Source: Bacteriovoracaceae bacterium (GTDB taxonomy: Bacteria > Bdellovibrionota > Bacteriovoracia > Bacteriovoracales > Bacteriovoracaceae). From it: DNA of 64,000 bases. The notes beneath the pieces were generated by a model. It did no database searches, was not told where the DNA came from, and saw only the letters and a program-made list of their open reading frames with translations. Position 1 is the stretch's first letter; each line of letters starts with the position of its first letter. The position numbers and the translations under genes are program-made. The stretch covers positions 1 to 64,000 of the forward strand of contig JABFRR010000006.1 of assembly GCA_013141065.1 (NCBI GenBank). The letters run 5' to 3'. Shown piece by piece: positions 6,722-15,923 of this stretch.

Positions 6722-7689
6722 GGTAATTCGGATGCTTGATTTTTAAGTAAACTGTAGACAATTATTGCTACCACAATGCCGTAGGCAATTTTAGGAATCC
6801 ACTTACTGGCCGCTTCTAGGTCTGCAGAAATTTTTTCATTTTCTCTGCCTGCAAATTTTGAAAGAGTTTTTGGAAGTGTTCCGGTAGTTTCACCAACAAT
6901 TAATAAAGCTATGAGATTTTTGTTATCAATAAACTTTAATTTACTCATCGATTCAGAAAGGGTTTTATTCATTTTAATCTGTGGAAGTATTTTACTAAAT
7001 TCTCGTCTTATAATGAGATTATCCATTGTCTGAGTGGCCTTAGGAAGGGATTCTTGGAGAGTGAGACCTGCTTCAAGCATTAGTCCTAAACTTTCAAAAA
7101 AATTCGTTGTATTTTGCTTAATCACTATTTTTTTTACAAAAGGCGTCGTAATAAGAATGTTCTCAATGGTGTGGCGCTGTTGGGATGAAGGCAGACCACT
7201 GAGCCAATCATTAAAGCGACTAATAAGTTGATAAAAAAATAATAAAATGAGAAGTGGGCGAGAGAGACTCCATAAAAGAGAATGAGAATTATCTTTCATC
7301 GAATCAATTATTCCATGCAAAAGGGAAGAGACAACGAGCATTATGATGGGTGCATTCATTTGTGATTTAAAATTGGCCTTGAGTTTGGCTTTTTCTGCAT
7401 AGATTTGACTGAAGTGCTCATAACAAAGAGCAGGACTTCCAGTGGCAATTGAAACTCGAATGAGCTCGGCTTCTAATGGAGTAAAGAGGTTTGATAAAAG
7501 TCCCGCAGCGGCCAGGTCTTTATTTAAGGCCAGGAGTTTTCTCATTTGAGCAATTCTCGCAGGGATTGGTTCACTAAGGCGAATCGTGGCGAGAGCTGTA
7601 TCTGCTGGAACACCAGCATTTTCTAACTTGGCGAGAGCACCAAATAAATCTGCACGGTCATTGTAAGTGAGGAGCTTTTGTTTTTCCAT
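6703..7689 (-). CDS. GspF/PilC-like inner-membrane protein (T2SF domain)
   Basis: 328-residue protein with the architecture of type II secretion/type IV pilus platform proteins. Helical T2SF domains lie at about residues 10-115 and 175-290, a hydrophobic pair near 112-155 and a C-terminal membrane helix near 295-315. ESLGLMLEAGLTLQESLP and LIVGETTGTLP match the conserved GspF signatures. It is shorter than the usual 400 residues and stands alone, not next to pilB/pilT/gspE genes. It might assemble a secondary pilus or secretion system encoded elsewhere, and the prepilin near 54 kb is a possible client (inference). Confidence 0.7.
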   Translation of the reverse strand: MEKQKLLTYNDRADLFGALAKLENAGVPADTALATIRLSEPIPARIAQMRKLLALNKDLAAAGLLSNLFTPLEAELIRVSIATGSPALCYEHFSQIYAEKAKLKANFKSQMNAPIIMLVVSSLLHGIIDSMKDNSHSLLWSLSRPLLILLFFYQLISRFNDWLSGLPSSQQRHTIENILITTPFVKKIVIKQNTTNFFESLGLMLEAGLTLQESLPKATQTMDNLIIRREFSKILPQIKMNKTLSESMSKLKFIDNKNLIALLIVGETTGTLPKTLSKFAGRENEKISADLEAASKWIPKIAYGIVVAIIVYSLLKNQASELPSLGVE

Positions 7690-7725
7690 CTATAGATATT
7701 AGATAGAGAAAGTATTTTGAAGTAA

Positions 7726-7770
7726 ATAAAAAAGTCGAAGCCTATGAGTCTGATAACTCTAGGCTTCGAC
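7726..7770 (-). terminator. Rho-independent terminator of htpG
   Basis: GTCGAAGCCT (7734-7743) pairs with AGGCTTCGAC (7761-7770). On the minus strand the hairpin is followed by TTTTTTAT (7733-7726). It lies 10 bases after the htpG stop. Confidence 0.9.
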
Positions 7771-7780
7771 AATTGATTAT

Positions 7781-9706
7781 CTAGAGCGCTAAATTAGTCA
7801 GTTCTTGCATTAACTCTTGAGTGCGACTGACGAAAGCTTCACGGTCTTCGTGTGAAAGACCTTCACTTGAAATGTGGGCCAAGTCTTCAACATGATGACA
7901 AAGTTTTTTTACAAGAGCATCGTTGCCTTTTTCATGAAGTTTAAGAGCGTTTTGAATGATAGGGCTGCCTGGATTAATGACTAAAGTCTTTTTCACAGGA
8001 AACATTGCATCGTTACCCATACTTTTGGCCATTTGATTCATGCGCTTCATTTGCTCGTCAACTTTAAAATAAGCGGCCGATTTAGAGTTTTTAATTTTTA
8101 CAATTTCGATATCTTTTAATCCACCATGGTTGAGTGAATCCATATCTTCTTCAGCTTCTGTGTGGGCCCCGTGCTCAGTTTTTCCAATTAAAATATTAGT
8201 GAATAGGTCTTTAACCTTTATATCACTTTCATTGGTCGAATCTTGCTCTAATAGGCTGGCAATTTCTGAGTCAACAGAAACGAATTTATAAGCAACTTCA
8301 CCAATTTTTGTGAACTCAACATGTTGAGTAAAATGCGGATCAATGTAGCTTTCAGTTTCAATTGTTTGAAGGCCTTGCAATAAAAGTTCACGTCTAAGTG
8401 AATGATCAGATTTTCCTTTTTCAAAATAGAGGACTTTATCTTCCATTTTTGTTTTGAAAGCTTCAGGAATCGACTCTTTGTATTCTTTTAGAGTCATTAA
8501 TTTTCCTTCAGAGTTCTTAAAGACGACGAAGTCTCTCATCATTTCATCGAACTTGTTGTCGCTGATAGCACCGTATTTGATGAAAAGTGAAATATCTTCC
8601 CAGATAGCTTCGAAGCGAGGTCTATCATTATTGAAGAGTTTCTTTAAACTTTCTGCCACTTTTTTAATGACGTAGTTTGAGATCTTCTTGATGTTCGGGT
8701 CCCCTTGCAAGCTTGATCTTGAAACGTTTAGAGGAATATCACTTGAGTCGATTGATCCTTTTAAAAGTGATAAAAATTCAGGAACAATGTCTTTAACGTT
8801 GTTAGAAACAAAAACTTGTTTGTTATATAGTCTGATGTTTGACTCATTAAATGGTTTGTTGGGATTTAGTTTTGGAAAAAACAAAACGCCATCTAAGGTA
8901 AACGGATGATCAACTTTTAAGTGAATCCAAAAAAGTGGGTCTCCATCCATTGGGAATTGCTTTTTATAAAAAGCTTTATAGTCTTCGTCTGTGAGAGTTG
9001 TAGGATCTTTTTTCCAAATTGGTTTAGTGTCGTTGACTAAACCTGGATCAGCACTAGCGGCATCAGATTCTTTTGACTCAGCATCTTTAACAAAGATTTC
9101 ATACGGCATGAAATCACAAAACTTCTTAAGAGTTGATGAAACTTTCCAGGCACTCAGAAATTCTTCTGACTCTGGGTTTATATGCAGGGTAATTCTTGTT
9201 CCGACTTCACTCTTAGTAGATTCTTCGAACGAATAGTCTGTTTCACCTTCACAAATCCATTTTGTTGGAGTTGATCCTTCAGTCATAGAGAGTGTTTCAA
9301 CTTCTACTCTTGATGACACCATAAATGCCGAATAAAATCCCAATCCAAATTTTCCGATAATATCAGCATTTGGAGTATTGCCTTGGTCTTTCATTTTTTT
9401 AACGAATTCTTCTGCACCCGAAAATGCCAGTTGAGCTAAGTATTTTTCAACTTCACTTTCTGTCATCCCAAGTCCGTTGTCTTCAAGTGTGATTGTTTTA
9501 TCAGTCTTATTAACGGTAACTGTAATTTTTCCAGTTGGGATTTCTTGATTGCTGGTTCTTGCGAGAGTCGCTCTTTTGGTGATGGCATCAGTGGCGTTGG
9601 CGACCAATTCTCTTAAAAAGATGTCATGCTCAGAGTAAAGCCATTTTTTAATAATAGGGAAGATGTCGTTGGTATTAACACTAATCGTACCTTTGCGTGA
9701 TGTCAT
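7781..9706 (-). CDS. htpG: Molecular chaperone HtpG (Hsp90)
   Basis: ATP-dependent Hsp90 chaperone, cytoplasmic dimer. The GHKL ATPase domain is complete: ELVANATDA with the Mg-binding Asn (about residue 38), DNGLGM (about 80) and GKFGLGFYSAF (about 120). The middle domain holds the catalytic-loop Arg in LNVSRSSLQ, and a C-terminal dimerisation domain follows. Length of 641 residues is normal. AGGAG at 9716-9720 fixes the ATG at 9706. Transcribed alone, with its own strong terminator and a sigma70-like promoter. It is divergent from the asparaginase gene. Confidence 0.96.
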   Translation of the reverse strand: MTSRKGTISVNTNDIFPIIKKWLYSEHDIFLRELVANATDAITKRATLARTSNQEIPTGKITVTVNKTDKTITLEDNGLGMTESEVEKYLAQLAFSGAEEFVKKMKDQGNTPNADIIGKFGLGFYSAFMVSSRVEVETLSMTEGSTPTKWICEGETDYSFEESTKSEVGTRITLHINPESEEFLSAWKVSSTLKKFCDFMPYEIFVKDAESKESDAASADPGLVNDTKPIWKKDPTTLTDEDYKAFYKKQFPMDGDPLFWIHLKVDHPFTLDGVLFFPKLNPNKPFNESNIRLYNKQVFVSNNVKDIVPEFLSLLKGSIDSSDIPLNVSRSSLQGDPNIKKISNYVIKKVAESLKKLFNNDRPRFEAIWEDISLFIKYGAISDNKFDEMMRDFVVFKNSEGKLMTLKEYKESIPEAFKTKMEDKVLYFEKGKSDHSLRRELLLQGLQTIETESYIDPHFTQHVEFTKIGEVAYKFVSVDSEIASLLEQDSTNESDIKVKDLFTNILIGKTEHGAHTEAEEDMDSLNHGGLKDIEIVKIKNSKSAAYFKVDEQMKRMNQMAKSMGNDAMFPVKKTLVINPGSPIIQNALKLHEKGNDALVKKLCHHVEDLAHISSEGLSHEDREAFVSRTQELMQELTNLAL

Positions 9707-9747
9707 GATTGCATTCTCCTGTAAGTCTACTTAAAATAGTTAAGTTC

Positions 9748-9775
9748 AATATGGGATACATTTAACCAGAGTCAA
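9748..9775 (-). promoter_or_regulatory. Candidate promoter of htpG
   Basis: On the minus strand TTGACT (9775-9770) and CATATT (9753-9748) are separated by 16 bases, a reasonable sigma70-type pair about 40 bases upstream of the htpG start. No CIRCE element or clear sigma32 box is visible. Confidence 0.45.
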
Positions 9776-9779
9776 GGTC

Positions 9780-10325
9780 ATGGATCAAAAAAAAGCTGTT
9801 AAAAATATTATAGATGTCATCATCCTTACGACTGGTGGCACAATTGAAAAAACTTATGATGAATTCGATGGGTCATTAGAAAATCGAGGGACATCGATAA
9901 AAAATCGAATCCTCTCAAAATTGCGACTTCCCAATACAAATATTCTTGTTGAGCCCTTACTTTCTAAGGATTCTCTTTACATGGACGAAAGTGACCGCCA
10001 ACTTATTTGCGAATCCATTAAAAATCTTTTAAGCAAAAATTCCCCGATCGTCATATTGCACGGAACTGACACCATGGCCTTAACGGCCGAGTACTGTTTC
10101 CAAAGAATCACTGATCTCTCTGTGCCAGTGGTTTTTACAGGGGCGATGATTCCCATGGGTTTTGAAGACACCGATGCCACTCAAAATGTGACAGAGGCCT
10201 TATTAGCAGCGAGACTTCTTTCACCAGGATTCTATATTTCATTCCACAATTCAATTTTTAAAGTTCCTCACGTGAGAAAAAATAAAAATGAGCGCACGTT
10301 TGAAGGAGTTGAAGACGGTGAGTGA
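9780..10325 (+). CDS. Single-domain L-asparaginase-like protein
   Basis: The N-terminal asparaginase/glutaminase domain is present with both active-site blocks: LTTGGTIEKT (first Thr) and HGTDTMALTAE (Thr-Asp pair). At 181 residues the C-terminal domain of classical asparaginases (320-350 residues) is absent. Such single-domain proteins exist in several proteobacteria and their activity is uncertain. The upstream gap is short and contains the divergent htpG promoter. The stop codon lies inside the next gene's start region, so the two genes are coupled. Confidence 0.7.
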   Translation: MDQKKAVKNIIDVIILTTGGTIEKTYDEFDGSLENRGTSIKNRILSKLRLPNTNILVEPLLSKDSLYMDESDRQLICESIKNLLSKNSPIVILHGTDTMALTAEYCFQRITDLSVPVVFTGAMIPMGFEDTDATQNVTEALLAARLLSPGFYISFHNSIFKVPHVRKNKNERTFEGVEDGE

Positions 10326-11010
10326 GATTAAACTTTACATTCATTTCTGGATTGTCGCGGTGAGAGAGTTTTTTAAAAATTTTCCTTTATATAAAAATAG
10401 TTTTTTTATTCTGATCATTTTAGGTTTTCTTTCAAGCATCCCTTGGAGGGCCTTAGGTTTTGGAGAAGGAAGTATTCCAGAGATTTTAGTTGCACTCACT
10501 GTAGCGATTTTGAGTTTAGTTGTTATGGTCAATGTTATCTTAATAGAAAAAAGTGTAATTCTCAATCGCCCCAGAGAGCGTCTTTTATATGCCGCTCCGA
10601 CTTTTTTAATTTACACGATCTATGCTTCCTTGATTATTGTCGCAGGGCCATTTATTGTTTTTGCTTTCACTCAATCAATTGTTGTGGCCATTATTCCAGC
10701 ACTTTTTTCTGGCCTGGCCGTAGCAATGGTTCCGGTCGCATCGGTTTGTATCGATAATGATAATGTAAATTATTTTAAATTAAGTTGGCGGATGTTCTTA
10801 AAAAAGACCACACTTGTTGCCTGTGTGGCGATCATTTCAGTTCTCACTGAATTAGTGGTTTTTTTGCTTGATTTTATTTCTAGTTGGCAATTAAAGTTAG
10901 TGAGCTCACTCGTTTATTCCTTCATCGATGCATTTTTAATTGTTGTGCTTACGATCGTCATGATTAAAGTTTTTTATCAACTAAAAATTGCGATTAAAGA
11001 TCCGAGTTAA
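10318..11010 (+). CDS. Polytopic membrane protein, unknown function
   Basis: About five to six transmembrane helices, with a cytoplasmic amphipathic start. An ATG exists at 10288, but AAGGAG at 10303-10308 stands 9 bases before GTG 10318, so I prefer the GTG (230 residues, protein starting VSEIKLYIHFWI), overlapping the asparaginase-like gene by 8 bases. No family recognised. The layout, with many helices and a short polar C-terminus, is like small EI24/DUF4013-type membrane proteins, but no motif proves this. It is convergent with pheA and their ends overlap by 4 bases. Confidence 0.6.
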   Translation: MSEIKLYIHFWIVAVREFFKNFPLYKNSFFILIILGFLSSIPWRALGFGEGSIPEILVALTVAILSLVVMVNVILIEKSVILNRPRERLLYAAPTFLIYTIYASLIIVAGPFIVFAFTQSIVVAIIPALFSGLAVAMVPVASVCIDNDNVNYFKLSWRMFLKKTTLVACVAIISVLTELVVFLLDFISSWQLKLVSSLVYSFIDAFLIVVLTIVMIKVFYQLKIAIKDPS

Positions 11011-11864
11011 TTTTCTTTTTTTCCAATTGGATAGATTCCTAAAACTTTGAGTGCCGAAGTAATATGCACGAGATTATCAATTGTCTCGTTGAAAACATCT
11101 AACTGTGAAAATTCCAAATCTGCATGAATATAGTATTGCCATTCCTTACCTAGAATCGGAAAAGACTGAAGTTTCGTGAGATTTATTTTTTTGAATGACA
11201 AATAGGTGAGTACTTTGGCAAGGGATCCGACTTCATCGGCCACTTCAAAAAAAATGGAAGCCTTATTTGAAGTGGGATCCACAAAATGTTCGCTATCACG
11301 TTTTAAAATTAAAAAACGAGTGTAATTTTTTTTATCTGTATGTATGTCTCTTTCAAGTATTGGCAAGTTAAATAACTCACTCGCCAATTGAGGTGCAATG
11401 GCCCCTCTTTTGGTAATTTTTTGCTCACTAATTTCTCTTGCTGATAGTGCAGTATCAAATGATTCGACTAATTTAATATGTGGATATTGGTCAAAGAAGG
11501 GGCGACATTGATGAAGCGCCATGGGGTGAGAGTGGACTTCTTCTAGGTCTTCTATATTTTGACCTTCAAGGGCCATTAAGTTCTGACGGATATGCAAATA
11601 GGCTTCACCAATAATATTGAGTTGAGATTTTTCTAGTAGGCCATAGTTGGGAAGAATACTGCCAGCAATAGAATTTTCAATGGCCATAATCGCCGAATGG
11701 GTAGATTCATCTTTTTGCAAGCGTTGAACTAATTCATAAAATGAATAGCAAGGAATGATGTTCACCTCACTACCAAAAAATTTTTGTGCAACTATATGAT
11801 GAAAACTCCCTTCAAAACCTTGGATCAATACGTTTTGCCCTAAATCTTTTGGACTCATTTTCAT
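11007..11864 (-). CDS. pheA: Prephenate dehydratase
   Basis: Converts prephenate to phenylpyruvate in phenylalanine synthesis. The catalytic periplasmic-binding-like domain is at residues 1-185, with the expected blocks IQGFEGSFHHIVAQKFF, AIMAIENSIAGSI and the Thr-containing KKNYTRFLILKR, followed by an ACT regulatory domain (SIFFEVADEVGSLAKVL). In the ACT domain the usual ESRP is replaced by LQSFPI. ATG 11864 with AGGA 6 bases upstream is preferred over 11900, which lacks an SD. It gives 285 residues, a typical monofunctional length (no chorismate mutase domain). Confidence 0.9.
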   Translation of the reverse strand: MKMSPKDLGQNVLIQGFEGSFHHIVAQKFFGSEVNIIPCYSFYELVQRLQKDESTHSAIMAIENSIAGSILPNYGLLEKSQLNIIGEAYLHIRQNLMALEGQNIEDLEEVHSHPMALHQCRPFFDQYPHIKLVESFDTALSAREISEQKITKRGAIAPQLASELFNLPILERDIHTDKKNYTRFLILKRDSEHFVDPTSNKASIFFEVADEVGSLAKVLTYLSFKKINLTKLQSFPILGKEWQYYIHADLEFSQLDVFNETIDNLVHITSALKVLGIYPIGKKEN

Positions 11865-12144
11865 TTTTAATCCTGATTGTAGTTTGTACTTAAGCAACAT
11901 TAAAGAAGGACGGGCTTTATTATATGTGAAGCTTTTATATTTTTCTATTTTTAAATAAATAGCTTTATGTTGAAACTGCCAACAAAAAGACTCACTTATA
12001 CAACTCTATCCGAAGGCACGAAAGGCCAGATATCGCTCTTAACTCTCCATAATCTCTCTACTTGAGCAAAGCTCTCCGTCTTATTTCCCTTCTTTAAGTC
12101 GTTTAAAATTAAAATATTAGTACAAGTCTTCCGAGAAGGGGTTT

Positions 12145-13986
12145 ATGGGAACTCTGAGTAAACTATCAAAATGGGGTAATAAGGCAGCACATCTATTTGT
12201 GTTATCTTCACTGATATTATCCTCTTGTGTGGATAGTACTGGAACCAGAAGTCGAACTTCTAAAACAGGATCTAACTTAAATGGAAGTGGCACTGGAAGC
12301 GGAAATGGAAACGGATCTCTTCCTAATGGCGGATCGATTGATACAGGATCAACTCTTCAGTCGGTAAAAGTCGAACTTTCACACTTAGTCGATCCATTCG
12401 ACGGAACTTATAAAAAGAAATTAACAATTCCAAAAAATTTTAAAGGCAATCTTTACTTAGCTGGTCTGAACGTTGCGGCCTTATCTGATAAAATTGTGAA
12501 GGTTCGATTTAACTACGGACTAGATCGTCAGTCAGTTGTTTTAAATGCAACAGTAGGACGTGCTCCAGGAATTATTCCTCAAACAGATATTCAAGTGTTG
12601 ATGGTCGATATGACTTCAAAGCCATTTGGAAAAATGCGCTTAAATTATGATCTTTATGATTATAACGACTACAGTGATGCGACTAAAGAACCAGTCACCG
12701 ATCCGCGAAATGGTTCATTATATTGCCGTGGACTCCAGCTTGAAGATGATCCCACTTTTAATGTCGCGACTGCCGCCAATGGAAACTGCTCAACAGTCAA
12801 TGATCGATGTATGTACGCTTATGCAAAAGTTGTCGATGCGACTTTATATAATGGAAGCCTTACTTCTATACCAACTAGGCCTCAAGTATGGACAGATGCC
12901 AGTGGCACAAGAAGCCCAAGTTATGCCACGTCAAATGGCTCAGTTTGTTTACCAGATCTTCTTCCTTCAGTTGGCTTTAACGAACTCATGGGTCTTCCTA
13001 GTGCAACAGTTAATGCTTACGGATCAACTGTTGGCGGATTAACTTATTTAGGGCCTTATAGAGCGATCAATACATCCACTTGGAAAATTACAAGTGATGC
13101 GATCTTCGCGTCTGGCAAAGGACTTTTTGAATCTCTGCCATTTGTTACTCCTTTTAATGTGAATGATCCCTCGACTTATATCGGGCACAAATCAAATCTT
13201 TTTCCCAAAGCTGGAAAACTCTCACTTAATCAAGATGTAAAATATTTAGGAAGCAGCGATAAATTTGGCGCTCGCACTGGACTTGTGGCCAGCTCACTTG
13301 GCGCTACTGAATATGTCGATGGTTGTAATCTTCGCGTAATGAATTATGATGTGGCCACCACTGAAAGCATCGGTTCGTGTAACATCAATGCCAACATCGA
13401 AGTTTTTTATATGAAAGATGGCGTAGAAGTTAATATCACAACTGACAAAAGTATAAAACTGCAATTAATTCGTCCGTCTCTCACAAATTTTGAAGGAAAA
13501 GAAGTTTTAAATTCGGCTTTCAAGCGCTGCGAAAGTTCGTCAGTGTGTGGTGCTGATGAATGTTGTTTTAATCAAAGATGTTGGTCAAAAGATATAGTCA
13601 CTCAGTGTGTGGATTTAACTCCAGTGATTGGAAACCAACCAATAGGGGACAATTGTACTTCTGATTTTGAGTGCTCGAGTCTGTGTTGCAATTCTTCCAC
13701 AGGAACCTGTGCTCCTCATAATCCAAATGGTGCAGCTCCGGCTTTTTGTGCTAAAACCCCTGGGCAAGCTTGTGTGGCCCAAGAATTTTGCCAACCACAA
13801 TATGTTGCAACTTGTAAGGTCGTTAAGCTTCCTGTTCCTAATCCAGACGGAAGTGTCGCTTGTACTCTAAGATGTCCGGCCATTGAAACCTATGGAACTT
13901 GTACTAGCGGACGATGTTTGCCTCCGGTTATTCCACCGGTCCCACCTTTTGATCCAGCAAATTGCACCGATGCAGTTGACCCTTAG
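12145..13986 (+). CDS. Cysteine-rich surface lipoprotein, unknown function
   Basis: Lipoprotein signal with lipobox LSSC (Cys28), then a Gly/Ser/Asn-rich linker (to about residue 70), then a 390-residue beta-rich region, then a cysteine-rich tail from about residue 455. The tail carries knottin-like clusters such as SSVCGADECCFNQRCW and CTSDFECSSLCCNSSTGTC, each with the CxxDxCC pattern seen in small disulfide domains. It ends PPVPPFDP. I know no function for this architecture. Cys-rich exported proteins of this kind are frequent in predatory bacteria. It is monocistronic, preceded by a 244-base gap in which I see no other feature. Confidence 0.65.
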   Translation: MGTLSKLSKWGNKAAHLFVLSSLILSSCVDSTGTRSRTSKTGSNLNGSGTGSGNGNGSLPNGGSIDTGSTLQSVKVELSHLVDPFDGTYKKKLTIPKNFKGNLYLAGLNVAALSDKIVKVRFNYGLDRQSVVLNATVGRAPGIIPQTDIQVLMVDMTSKPFGKMRLNYDLYDYNDYSDATKEPVTDPRNGSLYCRGLQLEDDPTFNVATAANGNCSTVNDRCMYAYAKVVDATLYNGSLTSIPTRPQVWTDASGTRSPSYATSNGSVCLPDLLPSVGFNELMGLPSATVNAYGSTVGGLTYLGPYRAINTSTWKITSDAIFASGKGLFESLPFVTPFNVNDPSTYIGHKSNLFPKAGKLSLNQDVKYLGSSDKFGARTGLVASSLGATEYVDGCNLRVMNYDVATTESIGSCNINANIEVFYMKDGVEVNITTDKSIKLQLIRPSLTNFEGKEVLNSAFKRCESSSVCGADECCFNQRCWSKDIVTQCVDLTPVIGNQPIGDNCTSDFECSSLCCNSSTGTCAPHNPNGAAPAFCAKTPGQACVAQEFCQPQYVATCKVVKLPVPNPDGSVACTLRCPAIETYGTCTSGRCLPPVIPPVPPFDPANCTDAVDP

Positions 13987-14039
13987 GTCATCCCTCATTA
14001 AAATAAATCACTATTAATTAAAATCAAGGTGATGATTTC

Positions 14040-14462
14040 ATGCTTAAATATAATAAAGATTGCTACCTCGACCATGTGGCAATTGCGGTGAGCAATTTAG
14101 ATCATGCTCAAAAAATTTGGGAAGACTTAGGTCTTAGTTTTAATCCCGTCAGAGAAGAAGTTAAAAGCCAACAAGTCACAACAGCTTTCGCCAATATAGA
14201 TGAACATGCTCACATTGAATTAGTTTGTCCAATTGACAATCAAGGGCCAATCCAAAAATTTATTGATAAAAATGGTGAAGGAATTCATCATATGAGTTTT
14301 AAAGTTTTAGATGTTGAAAAAAAGACCGAAGAACTTAAATTATTAGGTTATAAAATGATTTACGATAAACCGGTAGAGGGAGCGAATAATTGTTTAGTCA
14401 ATTTTGTTCATCCTAAATCCACTGGCGGAGTGCTCGTAGAAATAGCGACAACCAAGGCTTAA
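14040..14462 (+). CDS. mce: Methylmalonyl-CoA epimerase
   Basis: Vicinal-oxygen-chelate (glyoxalase) fold enzyme that interconverts the two stereoisomers of methylmalonyl-CoA in propionyl-CoA metabolism. Metal ligands are visible: DHVAIAV (His), HIELVCP (Glu), GIHHMSFKV (His) and VLVEIATT (Glu). Length of 140 residues is standard. AAGGTGAT precedes the ATG. It is followed after 3 bases by the rhomboid-like gene. The mutase and propionyl-CoA carboxylase genes are not in this window. Confidence 0.88.
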   Translation: MLKYNKDCYLDHVAIAVSNLDHAQKIWEDLGLSFNPVREEVKSQQVTTAFANIDEHAHIELVCPIDNQGPIQKFIDKNGEGIHHMSFKVLDVEKKTEELKLLGYKMIYDKPVEGANNCLVNFVHPKSTGGVLVEIATTKA

Positions 14463-14465
14463 GGC

Positions 14466-15200
14466 ATGCAATCACAAATCTATCTACCCAAATTAACTAT
14501 TATTAATAAAATTTTTATAATTATCAGTGCCGCCTTTTTTATTTTAGATTTTATCTTTTCCAAAACTGGCTTGGGCCCTCTCACAAATCTCTTCGGACTA
14601 TCGGCCAGTCATTTAATGAATGGGCATATCTATAGTTTGATCACTTATCCTTTTTTATCTCATTCAATTATTGAAGTGATTTTAAACTCACTCATGTTGT
14701 GGCTTATGGGTTCGGAGTTTGAAGCGAACTGGGGAATAAAGCGTTACCTCAGTTTTATGGGGACCTTGATCTTAGGGGGAGCTTTATTATACCTTGCAGT
14801 CGTGTTTGTCTTTTTTCAAAATTCAATAGTTTATTCTTTTCCCTTAACAGGACTTTCGGGAATTGTTGGTTCATTGTGTCTGGCCTATGCCGTAATTTAT
14901 CCTGATCGTATATTTTCTTTTTTAATGATTATCCCTGTTAAAGCAAAATATTTTTGCATGATTCTTGTAGTCATTTCTCTGTATCAAGGAATTGCGAGTC
15001 CCACTGGAGTTGGGGCCTGGGGGCAATTAGGTGCAATTTTTTCTTCATATCTTTTTATGATTGTGATTTCTCACCGCAATTTTAAACAACTCTCAGATAA
15101 AATGAGTAAAATAACGCAGTCGCGAGCAAAACCAAAAAGTAAGGCCAAACTCTCAATTGTAAAAGATGACTCAGAGAAGCCACCAAAGTATTGGCAATAG
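14466..15200 (+). CDS. Rhomboid-family membrane protein, likely without protease activity
   Basis: Six hydrophobic segments in a rhomboid layout. The region HSIIEVILNSLMLWLMGSEFE matches the rhomboid TM2 pattern (Asn kept, the first His of HxxxN replaced by Glu). The nucleophile motif GLSG is present near residue 130. The segment where the catalytic His should be (GVGAWGQLGAIFSSY) contains no His. So the Ser is kept but the dyad is broken, and the protein may be a pseudoprotease of the iRhom/derlin kind or unusual. The C-terminal tail is basic and soluble. Co-transcribed with mce. Confidence 0.72.
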   Translation: MQSQIYLPKLTIINKIFIIISAAFFILDFIFSKTGLGPLTNLFGLSASHLMNGHIYSLITYPFLSHSIIEVILNSLMLWLMGSEFEANWGIKRYLSFMGTLILGGALLYLAVVFVFFQNSIVYSFPLTGLSGIVGSLCLAYAVIYPDRIFSFLMIIPVKAKYFCMILVVISLYQGIASPTGVGAWGQLGAIFSSYLFMIVISHRNFKQLSDKMSKITQSRAKPKSKAKLSIVKDDSEKPPKYWQ

Positions 15201-15262
15201 CCTTCTGAGATGATAGTTTCGTTAGTACCAAAAAATTTAAAGTTTCACCCTGGGGCAAATAG

Positions 15263-15430
15263 ATGAGATTAAGTAGAGCATTAGAAGAAAAAATGATGGA
15301 CGTTCGTTTAAGAGATAAACTAGTTGCTGAAGGTAAACTCACGAAAGAAGAAGTTAAAAAATATCTTGATGGTATTTCAGACGATACAAAAAATGCGACT
15401 TACACAGCTGAACACCAAGAAGAAGAATAA
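15263..15430 (+). CDS. Small charged protein (55 aa)
   Basis: A frame of 55 codons from ATG 15263 to TAA 15430 with GGGG upstream. The peptide begins MRLSRALEEKMMDVRLRDKL and continues with VAEGKLTKEEVKKYLDGI, which looks like a helical, soluble protein with conserved-type charge patterning. It lies alone between the rhomboid-like gene and convergent fliL. I think it is real because of its protein-like composition and clean start. Function unknown. Confidence 0.6.
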   Translation: MRLSRALEEKMMDVRLRDKLVAEGKLTKEEVKKYLDGISDDTKNATYTAEHQEEE

Positions 15431-15440
15431 GAATTAGAAG

Positions 15441-15923
15441 CTACTGAACGATAAAGCTAGCAAAGAAAATATTCTTCACCACTGGACGATTCAAAGAGTG
15501 ATTAATTTCTCTTTTTAGTCTGTCCTCTAATAAAATTTTTCCACTTAAAGAATTCAATTCATCCGGGCCCATTTTTGAAGTGATATCAATAATGCGGTCC
15601 TGGACTAATGGTAGATAAGTCTTCATTGTTTCCAAGTCTTTTGATTCAAATAAAACTAAATGGATTTCTATTTCAAGCCATCTCATGCGCGAGTTGGGTG
15701 CTTCATTTTTTGGAATGAGGCTGACAATCATTTTTTCAACTTTAAAAAATGTGGGAATGGCCTTGGCGTCAACGGTAGAAAAAAGCGCTGCTTTTTCGGC
15801 ATTTTCATCTATAGGAGGGCGCTTGTACATTTTTTCAGTGTAGTAGAAAAGACCCGTCACTGCGAGTGTCGCTAGGATCATTACACCTAAGAGGATAAAA
15901 TCGAGAATTTTTTTGCCGGTCAT
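15441..15923 (-). CDS. fliL: Flagellar basal body-associated protein FliL
   Basis: Single-pass inner-membrane protein that sits around the stator and supports torque. There is an N-terminal TM helix (FILLGVMILATLAVTGLFYY), then a periplasmic domain with FFKVEKMIVSLIP and WLEIEIHLVLFESKDLETM, and the FliL-type end LNRPVVKNIFFASFIVQ. The 160 residues match the family. It is not next to fliM/fliN here. No SD is visible before ATG 15923; instead the start codon lies inside a 35-base perfect palindrome (15914-15948). Confidence 0.82.
   Translation of the reverse strand: MTGKKILDFILLGVMILATLAVTGLFYYTEKMYKRPPIDENAEKAALFSTVDAKAIPTFFKVEKMIVSLIPKNEAPNSRMRWLEIEIHLVLFESKDLETMKTYLPLVQDRIIDITSKMGPDELNSLSGKILLEDRLKREINHSLNRPVVKNIFFASFIVQ

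Noticed and set aside
13667..13870. Plus and minus frames inside the Cys-rich lipoprotein gene.
   Set aside because: Shadows: the lipoprotein frame has a signal peptide and lipobox, while the others are Cys-poor or lack an SD.
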